NCBI RefSeq assembly: GCF_003285545.1
Contig: NZ_QLNV01000001.1
Coordinates: forward strand, 124,001-188,000
From: Sinomicrobium soli
Lineage (GTDB): Bacteria; Bacteroidota; Bacteroidia; Flavobacteriales; Flavobacteriaceae
DNA length: 64,000 nucleotides
Direction: 5' to 3'
Under the pieces are notes generated by a model. That model was given only the letters and a program-made list of their open reading frames with translations. It made no database searches and was not told the DNA's origin. Numbering within the stretch: position 1 is the first letter of the stretch; every line of letters begins with the position of its first letter. Below are positions 1 through 7,742 of this stretch, in pieces. A program made the translations under genes and the position numbers.

Positions 1-118
1 CCTCCGGGGAGGGATCGGTTTTCCAGAAATCACGGCTCCAGAAAATGTTCTCCTGGGAAAATCCGTTAACGGTAATCAGCAGTATTACAGCGGTGAGTAC
101 TGATGTATAACACCTCAT
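1..118 (-). CDS. Secreted ankyrin-repeat-type protein, N-terminal fragment (cut by window edge)
   Basis: The minus strand from the ATG at 118 is open to the window edge (39 codons). It begins with a signal peptide (MRCYTSVLTAVILLITVNGFSQ) followed by a mature start with ENIFWSRDFWK, which resembles the start of secreted ankyrin-repeat proteins that in flavobacteria sit next to DUF6607 and hmuYR genes. That family assignment is from memory of the motif; the ankyrin repeats themselves would lie outside the window. Only 3 bases separate it from the stop of the upstream gene, so the two are almost certainly co-transcribed. It is the last visible gene of the haem-uptake cluster. Confidence 0.6.
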   Translation of the reverse strand, partial: MRCYTSVLTAVILLITVNGFSQENIFWSRDFWKTDPSPE

Positions 119-121
119 ATC

Positions 122-1030
122 CTATTCTTTTACAAACGATTCGATCAGGGGGTTTATCTCTTCGGGAGTATTAAAGGCATCTTCTTCGAACAGCGACTTG
201 TACAACGGCTTGTTATCTACCTTTTCTTCCAGCGACAGTTCTTTTTTGCGGGCAAATACTTCCTCCCACTTGGCGCGGACCAGGCTCCACTTCTCCTTGT
301 TTTTCTCCCAGTATTCCCGGGCAGCATTACATTCGCTGTCGTCAACACGCCTGTATACATCATACCCCTTTTCCTGGGCGATGATCACGTCTTCCTCACC
401 GTCTTCCCGAAGTATCTTATCGTTGTCCTGGTCGTGTATCCAGCCGTAATCCACGATCTCATGGCGGTTTCTCCTCAGGGTCACGTTGTAATCGCTGCGC
501 TGTGTATATTCACGCCTCGGCAGCGGGGCGGAAGTTTCATTCTCCCAGAAATGCCTTCCGTCTACGTGCACCCAGGAAGCCGATCCCTGGTAACGCGGAC
601 TGTCATCTACCTGGAATACTTTCTGTGTCCACTGCCCCTTTACCTGTTTTGCCGGGAGGGTAACGAATTTCCAGGTGTTGTCGTGATCGTAATCGTAAAT
701 ATCGCTATTCTCATATTCCCAGTCCTGACGCCAGTGTTTAACAATATAGGGGTGTTCCTTCGAACCCACGATAAGCAGGTGCTGCATGGATATTTTATCC
801 CTGCCGTCCTCTACCAGCTGTACCCACTCCAACCCCCTTTCGTGTTTGGTTTCGGAGGGTACATAAGCAGAATCTTCCACATATTCGAAAGTCTCTGCAA
901 AATTAAACGTCACCTCATAACAGCCACACATGCTCTTTATGGCCTCTATGTCCTGTTTCTTTTTGTTTTGTGCCTGTATACTGAATAAACATGACAAGCT
1001 CAGTACGGAGGCTAATGTGAACTGTTTCAT
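122..1030 (-). CDS. DUF6607-type secreted protein of haem-uptake locus
   Basis: 302 residues with a signal peptide (MKQFTLASVLSLSCLFSIQAQ) and no membrane segments afterwards. The mature part is rich in Trp, Tyr and charged residues (for example WRQDWEYEN and GSASWVHVDGRHFWEN) and ends in a charged helical stretch. It matches my recollection of the DUF6607 family, whose function is unknown but which accompanies TonB receptors and HmuY proteins in Bacteroidota. It lies 289 bases after the hmuY-like gene and 3 bases before the ankyrin-type gene. A terminator-like hairpin separates it from hmuY, so it may have its own promoter. A role in periplasmic haem or iron handling is inferred from context only. 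Confidence 0.75.
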   Translation of the reverse strand: MKQFTLASVLSLSCLFSIQAQNKKKQDIEAIKSMCGCYEVTFNFAETFEYVEDSAYVPSETKHERGLEWVQLVEDGRDKISMQHLLIVGSKEHPYIVKHWRQDWEYENSDIYDYDHDNTWKFVTLPAKQVKGQWTQKVFQVDDSPRYQGSASWVHVDGRHFWENETSAPLPRREYTQRSDYNVTLRRNRHEIVDYGWIHDQDNDKILREDGEEDVIIAQEKGYDVYRRVDDSECNAAREYWEKNKEKWSLVRAKWEEVFARKKELSLEEKVDNKPLYKSLFEEDAFNTPEEINPLIESFVKE

Positions 1031-1092
1031 AATAATAGGATATTGAAAAATATTTTATTATTTATAATAATTAAAAATAACATACATCTGCG

Positions 1093-1100
1093 CAAATTTA
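1093..1100 (-). promoter_or_regulatory. Possible -7 box for the DUF6607/ankyrin pair
   Basis: The minus strand reads TAAATTTG, a full match to the Bacteroidota -7 consensus TAnnTTTG, about 63 bases upstream of the start at 1030. No TTG/TTTG -33 element lies at the usual 19-23 base spacing. The rest of 1031-1219 is AT-rich and shows no gene. Confidence 0.25.
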
Positions 1101-1219
1101 AATAAGAATAAGTCTTAATAAAAATAAAATAGTTGTTTTATTTTCCTGTTGTTTGTTTATTTCTGATGCCGGTCCGGGAAGCGGGTCAACAAACCAGGGC
1201 GGGGACAGGGTAAGAATAC

Positions 1220-1250
1220 AAAACCCCGGTCACCAAAAGGCAGCCGGGGT
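1220..1250 (-). terminator. Rho-independent terminator after the hmuY-like gene
   Basis: On the minus strand a CCCCGG stem pairs with CCGGGG across a 14-base loop and is followed by TTTTGT. It lies 70 bases past the hmuY stop and would separate hmuRY transcription from the DUF6607 gene. Confidence 0.65.
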
Positions 1251-1319
1251 TAGTGCAACTAAAAAATAAAAAACTTAAAAACTAACTTACTTCAAAACAT
1301 ATTGAATATGAAAATCAAA

Positions 1320-2534
1320 TTACTCCAATAATTCGTATTTAAACTGCGGATACCCTCTCTCCCCTGCTTCGTTTAGAAAAGCTGTAAACTGTAACTTGAA
1401 GTAGTTTCCGTCGGCATCTTTTACTATATAATACCTATCGTCTTTCACCTGGCTTTCCTCGCCACCAAACCCGCCGGTTTGCCGCCAGTCGCTACCTATT
1501 ACGGTCTTGTCGTCATATACAAATTCGGTTTCTTCCACATCAGACCGGGAAAATGCATCAAAAGAAGGCGCCCCGGTCTCTACGGTACTTTCTCCTTCCG
1601 TTTCGTAAATAAAAACGGTATACAATCCTACATTGCCCAAGGTGTTATGGACGGCATAATCAGAAAAAGTAACCCCGGCAGTCGTACCTGAAAAATCCCC
1701 GTAATAGGAATATACACTGGTAAAATTGATGTCCCATTTCTCCTTTTCCGGCTCGACGTCCACGATCTCACCATTTACCAGGCTAAAGGCCCTGATATTA
1801 TAGGCATCATCCTTACTGATCTTCACTTCCTGGTGGTCATCAGCATCCAGTTCGGCATATTGCAGGGTATACTCATTCCCGTCGGTCAATATCCTTATCT
1901 TATAAAACCCCCTGTGTTCTCCTGCTGTATTGATGGAACCGGGGTCTGCAGCTTCCGTAGGAATGGCACTTCCGGCAGAGACTATATACACCTTATTATC
2001 GGTATCGGTTGTAGAAATCCCGCTGATAGCGGTACCACCAAGCCCTCCTTCCACGGAATCGGAAAAAGATATTCCATTGTCCGCGTCACCGTACATACCA
2101 TAGCCTAATGGCAGCCCGGTCTTAAGTTCCTCCACATTATTTACCGTGATGTCTACAGACTGAAACGTCTGTATATCCAGGTATTTCAATTGCAAAGGAG
2201 TCTCAAAAACGGTATTGCTGTTTACGGCATCAATATCCGTGAATTCCGAAAGTTCTGCGGCAGTGGCCAGGATAGAAGCATTCAGAAATACCCTGTTCTC
2301 CGATCCGGAGTAAAAACCGAGTTCCCAGGCATCCCGCCGTACGACCTTTGTATCAGAGGTGCCCAGGTCTATATATACCTGGTTGGGCTGATTGGAACCT
2401 CCAGATTCCACATCTATTGTAGCCGATTCTACTGTGGGAATTTCGGGACCCGTTCCGGGGCCGTCATCGTCACTGCTACATCCGGTAATCAACAGTCCTG
2501 CAAAGAGGAGCTGTAAAAGGAAATAATTTCTCAT
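1320..2534 (-). CDS. hmuY: HmuY-family haem-binding lipoprotein, double-length
   Basis: 404 residues starting with a lipoprotein signal (MRNYFLLQLLFAGLLITGC, lipobox LITGC, then SSDDD, typical of surface-exposed Bacteroidota lipoproteins). Two HmuY-like units can be seen: residues about 40-235 (VYIDLGTSD, AWELGFYSG ... GFYKIRILTD, YTLQYAELD) and about 240-404 (KWDINFTSVYSYYGD ... YYIVKDADGNYFKLQFTAF). The HmuY of Porphyromonas is roughly half this length. The family binds haem at the cell surface and hands it to the HmuR receptor; the receptor gene is 7 bases upstream. The haem ligands cannot be assigned by eye. Expression is probably iron-controlled, but I see no Fur box. Confidence 0.85.
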   Translation of the reverse strand: MRNYFLLQLLFAGLLITGCSSDDDGPGTGPEIPTVESATIDVESGGSNQPNQVYIDLGTSDTKVVRRDAWELGFYSGSENRVFLNASILATAAELSEFTDIDAVNSNTVFETPLQLKYLDIQTFQSVDITVNNVEELKTGLPLGYGMYGDADNGISFSDSVEGGLGGTAISGISTTDTDNKVYIVSAGSAIPTEAADPGSINTAGEHRGFYKIRILTDGNEYTLQYAELDADDHQEVKISKDDAYNIRAFSLVNGEIVDVEPEKEKWDINFTSVYSYYGDFSGTTAGVTFSDYAVHNTLGNVGLYTVFIYETEGESTVETGAPSFDAFSRSDVEETEFVYDDKTVIGSDWRQTGGFGGEESQVKDDRYYIVKDADGNYFKLQFTAFLNEAGERGYPQFKYELLE

Positions 2535-2541
2535 ATTAAGT

Positions 2542-4704
2542 TCAGCGTTTAAAATTATACAAAAGCTTCAGATAAAAGGACCTTCCGTATCCCAGCAACA
2601 CATTGCCGGGAGGAGCACCGTGAGCTGTTCCTGAAACGGCAGTCGTGTTCACACTTACCACATCGAGCAGGTTCCTGGCCCCCGCAGTAAGTTCCAGTGT
2701 CTTGTTTAAAAAGGATTTCCTGATGCTGGCATCCCACCAGGTAAAGGCATCCTGTTCGCCTTTCATGTATACAGTATCCCCGGTATCGTTCGTCCGTTCT
2801 ACATATTGGGGCTGTTTGCCGTTGTATTTTAATTGTGTGGTCAATACGATCCCGTTGGCAGGTATCGTATAACTTACCATGACATTTGTGGTAAAATTAA
2901 AGAGATAGTCGTCCCTGCTCACCTCTTCCGCCCCGAGTTCCTGTGCAATGCCGATATAGCTGAGTCCCAACCCGGCCTGCAGGTTTTTGTAGTACAGTGT
3001 ATTTTCAAAGGATGCTCCGAGTACCCGGTGCCGGTCTATGTTCATATAGCGGAAACTGCCCCCGGGCGCCTCATTTCCCACCAGAATAAGGCTTATTTTG
3101 TCCTTGATATTAAAGTGAAACCCCTTGAGAGATTGTCTGAGCGTCACTTTATCCAGGTGCGACCGCTTTTCTATGGAAACCAGGGCAGAAAGCCCGTCTT
3201 CCGGCTTCAGGTCGGGGTTGCCCTGCACGTCGTGGTTGGCATCTACAAAATAATAGAACAACTGGGCAAATGTCGGGGTCTTATATGCCGAACCGAATAC
3301 GCCCTTCATCTTGATGTCGTCCGACAATTCATACCCGGCGGTCAGTCCCCATATCCAATGGGTACCATAACTCGAATTACTGTTGAGCCGCAGCCCCGGA
3401 TAAAGGGCAAGCCGGTCCGTAATATTCAGGTCGGCAGCGGCAAAAACATCATAGTTTTCCAGCCTTTTCTCCACAATGTCCCTGGAGTGCTCCCCACTGG
3501 CCGATACATCATATCCTTTCTGGTTTACAAGCTCGTACCCCAAGGTAAGATCAAAGAATTCCGATTTCGAAAAAATCCGGCTCAGTACACCCCTTGAGAA
3601 CAGCAGGTCGCTGGACTGGTCGGTGATATCCCGGGTCACCTCCTGTTTTCTTCGTTCCCCCACATTATACACATAGTCCTCATTATCCCGTTCCTGCTTC
3701 TGGAAAGAGAGTGCCAGGTTGTAGTTCATGGAATTCCACTTACCATCGGCATAGAGCTGATGTAAAAAACGGGAGGTGTTATATCGCTTGTCGTTTGCTG
3801 TAATCTTATAGACATTACCCTCTGCCCTGGCATTAACCACATGATCGTATATATCCAGAGTTTCGTCGTAGTACCCGAATTTATAATAGATATTGAAGCG
3901 CGGAGCGGTATAATACAGCCCCCCTGTAAGGTTGAGCTGTTCCTTCGGATTCCATTCATTGCCCCTGAGCCCGTCGTTTATCACGGAATTGTTCTGCGTC
4001 TTAAAATAGTTCTTTCCCCTGTAATTATTAAAAAAACCCTGGAAATCGTTCCGGTTAAAACCTGCGGCAACATACAACCTGTCGGAAATATTATGCCCCA
4101 TTTTCAGGGACTGAATATGTCTCCCCTGATCAGACCAGTCGTATTCTCCCCCGACAGTCTCTTCCTGGATCGCTGCCTCTACTTCCCATTGGCCTTCTGT
4201 CCCCTTTTTGGTCACTATATTGATTACCCCGGCAACAGCATTATCCCCATAGAGCACCCCCATCGATCCTTCAACCACCTCTATCCGTTCCACCTCATCG
4301 AGATTGATCTGGTTGATATCAATATTATTGCCATAACCATTATCACTGACCAGGGGTATGTTGTCTACCAGTATTTTTACGTACTCCCCTCCCAATCCGA
4401 ACATGCGCACGGTAGACCTGCCCGACTGTGCATCGGGAACAACATCGATATTCAACTGGTAATGAAGTATATCTGCCAGGTTATTACCGGCCAGTTTGTC
4501 GATATCCTGCCGGCTTATTTCGCTCACTGTAAACAGCTTTCCGGATACGCTCCCCCTTTTGTACTGGTCTGTCACTATAACCTCATGAAGGGTATTTACC
4601 TCCGTAACTGTCGTATCTGTCTCCACCTGGGAATACGCCTGATAAAATACCGGGACACTGAAAAAAAACAGGAATATTTTATGTCTTTGCAGGTATGCAT
4701 TCAT
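2542..4704 (-). CDS. hmuR: HmuR-like TonB-dependent haem receptor
   Basis: 720 residues. A signal peptide (ending near AYSQ, residue 26) is followed by a TonB box-like LHEVIVTD at about 39-46, a plug domain at about 55-165 (IDKLAGNNLADIL, VERIEVVEGSMGVLYGDNAV, GVINIVTKKG) and a beta-barrel ending in an outer-membrane C-terminus (FYLKLLYNF). It would import a haem-type substrate across the outer membrane using TonB energy. Pairing with the HmuY-like gene 7 bases downstream supports the haem assignment over a generic siderophore receptor. It lacks the N-terminal carboxypeptidase-regulatory domain seen in the two SusC proteins of this window. Confidence 0.9.
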   Translation of the reverse strand: MNAYLQRHKIFLFFFSVPVFYQAYSQVETDTTVTEVNTLHEVIVTDQYKRGSVSGKLFTVSEISRQDIDKLAGNNLADILHYQLNIDVVPDAQSGRSTVRMFGLGGEYVKILVDNIPLVSDNGYGNNIDINQINLDEVERIEVVEGSMGVLYGDNAVAGVINIVTKKGTEGQWEVEAAIQEETVGGEYDWSDQGRHIQSLKMGHNISDRLYVAAGFNRNDFQGFFNNYRGKNYFKTQNNSVINDGLRGNEWNPKEQLNLTGGLYYTAPRFNIYYKFGYYDETLDIYDHVVNARAEGNVYKITANDKRYNTSRFLHQLYADGKWNSMNYNLALSFQKQERDNEDYVYNVGERRKQEVTRDITDQSSDLLFSRGVLSRIFSKSEFFDLTLGYELVNQKGYDVSASGEHSRDIVEKRLENYDVFAAADLNITDRLALYPGLRLNSNSSYGTHWIWGLTAGYELSDDIKMKGVFGSAYKTPTFAQLFYYFVDANHDVQGNPDLKPEDGLSALVSIEKRSHLDKVTLRQSLKGFHFNIKDKISLILVGNEAPGGSFRYMNIDRHRVLGASFENTLYYKNLQAGLGLSYIGIAQELGAEEVSRDDYLFNFTTNVMVSYTIPANGIVLTTQLKYNGKQPQYVERTNDTGDTVYMKGEQDAFTWWDASIRKSFLNKTLELTAGARNLLDVVSVNTTAVSGTAHGAPPGNVLLGYGRSFYLKLLYNFKR

Positions 4705-4917
4705 TTCAGTCTGTTAGAAAAATCTCGTTACCTCTCTGTTCTTTGACCATATTTTTTTACCAATCGGCAAGGATTCCCTATAGAGATAAGCCCGGCTATG
4801 AACCATTCGGTATTTAGCCAAGCAACTCAAAAGCCTCCGGACGACCGGATATATTTCTCAGTTTAAGACAAAGATGACCCAAAAAGATATTCGGAATAGT
4901 TATTAATAAATTCGAAG

Positions 4918-4925
4918 CAAATATA
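4918..4925 (-). promoter_or_regulatory. Possible -7 box for hmuR
   Basis: Minus strand TATATTTG fits TAnnTTTG. A TTG (plus-strand CAA at 4941-4943) is only 15 bases away, shorter than usual. The leader to the hmuR ATG would be about 200 bases. The rest of 4705-4917 holds no gene that I can see. Confidence 0.3.
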
Positions 4926-4959
4926 TAATTAATTTTTATTCAATCTAAATAAATTTATT

Positions 4960-5147
4960 TAAATTTGCCGTGAACAACACAATACCGGAGCACAAAAAGA
5001 AAGAAAGTCCGGAAAAATATTCAGACATGAACAACACCGCCTTACCGAAAATATCGAAGATGCAATAGTGCCCTTTATTGCCAATTAGTTTTCATCTATG
5101 GTTAACTACCGGCCGTCCCGAAAGAAGTTTCGGGACGGTTTTTTTTA
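4960..5147 (+). ncRNA. Candidate small RNA divergent from hmuR
   Basis: A plus-strand TAAATTTG at 4960-4967 fits the -7 consensus, and a strong terminator ends at 5147, with no plus-strand gene between. The predicted transcript would start near 4974 and be about 170 nt. It includes a 13-codon ORF at 5028-5069 (MNNTALPKISKMQ) with no clear ribosome site, so a leader peptide is the alternative. No -33 element was found, which limits confidence. Confidence 0.4.
5113..5147 (+). terminator. Strong Rho-independent terminator without an upstream gene
   Basis: CCGTCCCGAAA pairs perfectly with TTTCGGGACGG across a 4-base loop, followed by eight or more T residues. It is oriented on the plus strand, although the adjacent genes hmuR and argS are both on the minus strand. 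This is the main evidence for a short plus-strand transcript here. Confidence 0.75.
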
Positions 5148-5225
5148 TAAAGTTTGAAGCATGACGTCCGAAGCCCGGAACCGGAAGTTTTGTTGTAAGT
5201 CATAAGTCTTTACCCAGGCACCGGG

Positions 5226-5324
5226 GAACTTCAACAGCATCACGGAAGCACCGGAGATTTAACTGCGTTGAGCCCTTCGGGGTTCCCCTTTCCCGATGCT
5301 CGGGACAGGCTGTCGGAATGACAA
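5226..5324. repeat. Dispersed intergenic repeat, copy A
   Basis: Two modules are shared with other places in the window. Positions 5226-5258 (core ACGGAAGCACCGGAGAT) reappear inverted at 60337-60379. Positions 5285-5324 (core CCCGATGCTCGGGACAGGCT) reappear inverted at 24509-24549. No coding potential. This belongs to a repeat family that probably occurs across the genome. Confidence 0.75.
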
Positions 5325-5360
5325 CTCTGAACCAGTTATGAGTTCAGATTTTTAACCTCC

Positions 5361-5390
5361 AACTAACGAACTAACAACTAAGAACTAAAA
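5361..5390. repeat. AACTAAC-rich module just after the argS stop
   Basis: A near-tandem run of AACTAACAACTAAG-like units ends 7 bases before the argS stop codon (downstream of it on the minus strand). The same module occurs at 60551-60589, in the same position relative to another minus-strand stop codon. Function unknown; it forms no hairpin. Confidence 0.65.
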
Positions 5391-5397
5391 ACCCCCA

Positions 5398-7173
5398 CTA
5401 CATCCGCTCAGGTACATCGATCCCGAGCAGGCGGCAGCCGGAAGCGATGACCTTGCCCACTTCTTCGGACAGTTGTACACGGAATGCACGGATATTTTCA
5501 TCCTCGGCACCCAGTATGGAAACATTCTGGTAGAAGGAGTTGAACTCCTTAACAAGGTCATAGACATAGTTGGCAACCACTGCAGGACTGTAATTTTCTG
5601 CGGCGGTCTGTATGATCTCGGGATAAGTCTCCAGCGATTTCAGCAACTCCTTTTCCTTCCCGTGCAGTCCGGGTACCTTCACTTCGGCAGCCGTATCCCC
5701 GGCCTTTCGCAGTATAGACTGTATACGCGCATAGGTGTACTGGATAAACGGCCCCGTATTTCCGGCAAAGTCTACCGACTCTTCCGGGTTGAAGAGAATT
5801 CTCTTTTTCGGGTCTACCTTGAGGATATAATATTTCAGGGCACCGAGCCCGATAACCTTGTACAACTGCTGTTTTTCGTCTTCCGTATAGCCGTCGAGTT
5901 TACCCAGTTCGCGGGAGATCTCCCCGGCCGTACCGGTCATTTCCGCAATAAGGTCGTCGGCATCGACCACAGTACCTTCCCGGCTCTTCATTTTTCCACC
6001 GGGGAGGTCAACCATTCCGTAACTCAGGTGGTACAACCGTTTCGCCCAGTCATATCCCAGTTTCTGCAAGATCAGGAACAGCACCTTAAAGTGATAGTCC
6101 TGTTCGTTCCCTACGGTATACACCATTCCCCCTATATCCGGGTGGTCCTTTACCCGCTGTACGGCCGTGCCCATGTCCTGTGTCATATAGACCGCCGTAC
6201 CGTCGGCCCTCAGCACAATTTTCTCATCCAGTCCCTCCCCGGTAAGGTCTATCCACACACTGCCGTCTTCCTTGCGGTAAAAAACGCCTTTTTCAAGCCC
6301 CTCTTCCACAATATCCTTTCCGAGCAGGTAGGTATTGCTTTCGTAGTAATAGGAGTCGAAATCCACCCCCAGGTCGGAATAGGTTTTTTCAAAGCCGTCA
6401 TACACCCACCGGTTCATTTTTTCCCACAGGGAGATCACCTCCTCGTCCCCTGCCTCCCATTTGCGCAGCATTTCCTGGGCTTCCAGCAGGAGCGGGGCTT
6501 TTCCGGCCGCTTCCTTTTCAGGCATACCACTGTCTTCAAGGGCCTTGATCTCCTTTTTGTATTCCTTGTCGAATATCACATAGTATTTCCCCGCAAGATG
6601 GTCGCCCTTCAGGCCCGTGGTTTCCGGGGTCTCCCCGTTTCCGAACTTTTGCCACGCCAGCATCGATTTGCAGATATGGATCCCCCTGTCGTTGATAATC
6701 TGGGTTTTGTATACTTTTTTCCCGGAAGCTTTAAGGATTTCAGCAACCGAATATCCCAAAAGATTATTCCGTATGTGCCCCAGGTGCAGCGGTTTGTTGG
6801 TATTCGGTGAAGAATATTCCACCATAACCGCCCCGGCATCCGGTTCCGGAACCCTGAAACCGTAGTTCCGGCTGTTCCTGATCCGGGAAAAAACATCCAG
6901 ATAGTGCGCATCGCTGATCACCAGATTGAGAAAGCCTTTTACCACATTGTACTTTACAACATCATCCACACCATCCTGCAAATACGCCCCGATCTGTTCT
7001 CCGATGATCTGAGGATTCCCTTTGACAACACGCAACATGGGGAAGACCACTACCGTTACATCTCCCTCGAAGTCTTTCCGGGTAGGTTGCAGCTCTACCG
7101 ATTCCAATACGGCTCCGTATATTTCCTTGACAGCTTCTCTTACTTTAGCTATGATACGCTCTTGTATATCCAT
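5398..7173 (-). CDS. argS: Arginyl-tRNA synthetase
   Basis: 591 residues from the ATG at 7173 (MDIQERI). It charges tRNA-Arg in the cytoplasm. The class I signature HLGH is at residues 130-133 within SSPNTNKPLHLGH, and the KMSKS counterpart is KMKSR at 394-398. An N-terminal Add-1-like domain (VELQPTRKDFEGD) and a C-terminal anticodon-binding helical domain ending in GIDVPERM are complete. An earlier in-frame ATG at 7212 would add 13 non-conserved residues and would overlap the likely -7 box, so 7173 is preferred. The gene is monocistronic, with a dispersed repeat behind it. Confidence 0.97.
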   Translation of the reverse strand: MDIQERIIAKVREAVKEIYGAVLESVELQPTRKDFEGDVTVVVFPMLRVVKGNPQIIGEQIGAYLQDGVDDVVKYNVVKGFLNLVISDAHYLDVFSRIRNSRNYGFRVPEPDAGAVMVEYSSPNTNKPLHLGHIRNNLLGYSVAEILKASGKKVYKTQIINDRGIHICKSMLAWQKFGNGETPETTGLKGDHLAGKYYVIFDKEYKKEIKALEDSGMPEKEAAGKAPLLLEAQEMLRKWEAGDEEVISLWEKMNRWVYDGFEKTYSDLGVDFDSYYYESNTYLLGKDIVEEGLEKGVFYRKEDGSVWIDLTGEGLDEKIVLRADGTAVYMTQDMGTAVQRVKDHPDIGGMVYTVGNEQDYHFKVLFLILQKLGYDWAKRLYHLSYGMVDLPGGKMKSREGTVVDADDLIAEMTGTAGEISRELGKLDGYTEDEKQQLYKVIGLGALKYYILKVDPKKRILFNPEESVDFAGNTGPFIQYTYARIQSILRKAGDTAAEVKVPGLHGKEKELLKSLETYPEIIQTAAENYSPAVVANYVYDLVKEFNSFYQNVSILGAEDENIRAFRVQLSEEVGKVIASGCRLLGIDVPERM

Positions 7174-7200
7174 CCAAATGATTTTATGCCCCGGGGCGTG

Positions 7201-7208
7201 CAAAGATA
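7201..7208 (-). promoter_or_regulatory. Probable -7 box for argS
   Basis: Minus strand TATCTTTG fits TAnnTTTG. Transcription would start near 7194 and give a leader of about 20 bases to the ATG at 7173. No good -33 element at normal spacing. This position excludes the longer start at 7212. Confidence 0.45.
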
Positions 7209-7248
7209 ACAAATGTTGAAAAATAGCGTATCTTTATAAAAAAATACC

Positions 7249-7674
7249 ATGCTGCTCTGTACTACCTGTAACGACAGCCGGAACAGAAAAAAAATAGAAA
7301 ATTCAGTAGGCAAACCCTATACCCTGGACGAACGGGAAAAGCTGCAAGGGGTGCACTCTCCCGTTATGGAGATCGTATCTTCCTCCCTCCCGCTGCGAAA
7401 CCTGCTTATCCTGAACCCCGGAGACAATAATTGTACCCTGGAATTAAGGCCCCGGGGGATTATCCTCTATTTTTCCTCTGTTATGGGCAGACATGCCTTT
7501 GTTATCCCTTATTACAAACTTTCGATCCGAAAAATAAACGCCGGAACATACGGCATTCACAAAGACAATTACCGCATCGGTATCAATGTCATAAACCGCG
7601 AAGGCCGCGACTTTATAAAAAAGATACTCCGCTCCAGGACCGATAGCCTTCCTTTCTTTGCAGACGATTTATGA
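7249..7674 (+). CDS. Small protein of unknown function
   Basis: 141 residues, divergent from argS. I do not recognise the family. There is no signal peptide or membrane segment; a CxxC pair is near the N-terminus (CTTC, residues 4-7). The middle (residues about 48-125, with LLILNPGDNNCTLELRPRG, IPYYKLSIRK and RIGINVINREGRDFIKKIL) alternates short hydrophobic strands and ends in an amphipathic helix, a pattern reminiscent of PH-like folds; that is only an impression. The start at 7249 is the first ATG and lies about 76 bases from the argS start. A TATCTTTA at 7229-7236 could be a -7 box but is very close to the ATG. Confidence 0.7.
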   Translation: MLLCTTCNDSRNRKKIENSVGKPYTLDEREKLQGVHSPVMEIVSSSLPLRNLLILNPGDNNCTLELRPRGIILYFSSVMGRHAFVIPYYKLSIRKINAGTYGIHKDNYRIGINVINREGRDFIKKILRSRTDSLPFFADDL

Positions 7675-7742
7675 TCTCCGGGTTCGTTCGTAAATCCCGG
7701 ATGACAAGATGATACAGGGGGCAGGAAAAAGGAATTTCCCGA

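Noticed and set aside
434-988. Plus-strand hydrophobic frame of 184 codons across the DUF6607 gene
   Set aside because: The signal peptide and length of the minus-strand protein are convincing; the opposite frame is its shadow.
5361-5390. CRISPR-like or telomere-like array
   Set aside because: The units are short, imperfect and have no spacers; no cas genes are seen. Treated as a dispersed repeat module.
5473-6810. Plus-strand open frame of 445 codons inside argS
   Set aside because: It is fully antisense to a certain gene, has no recognisable motif, and long antisense frames are expected from this genome's codon bias.
7677-7701. TCCGGG...CCCGGA hairpin between the unknown gene and the BASS gene
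   Set aside because: No T-run on either strand; too weak to call a terminator.
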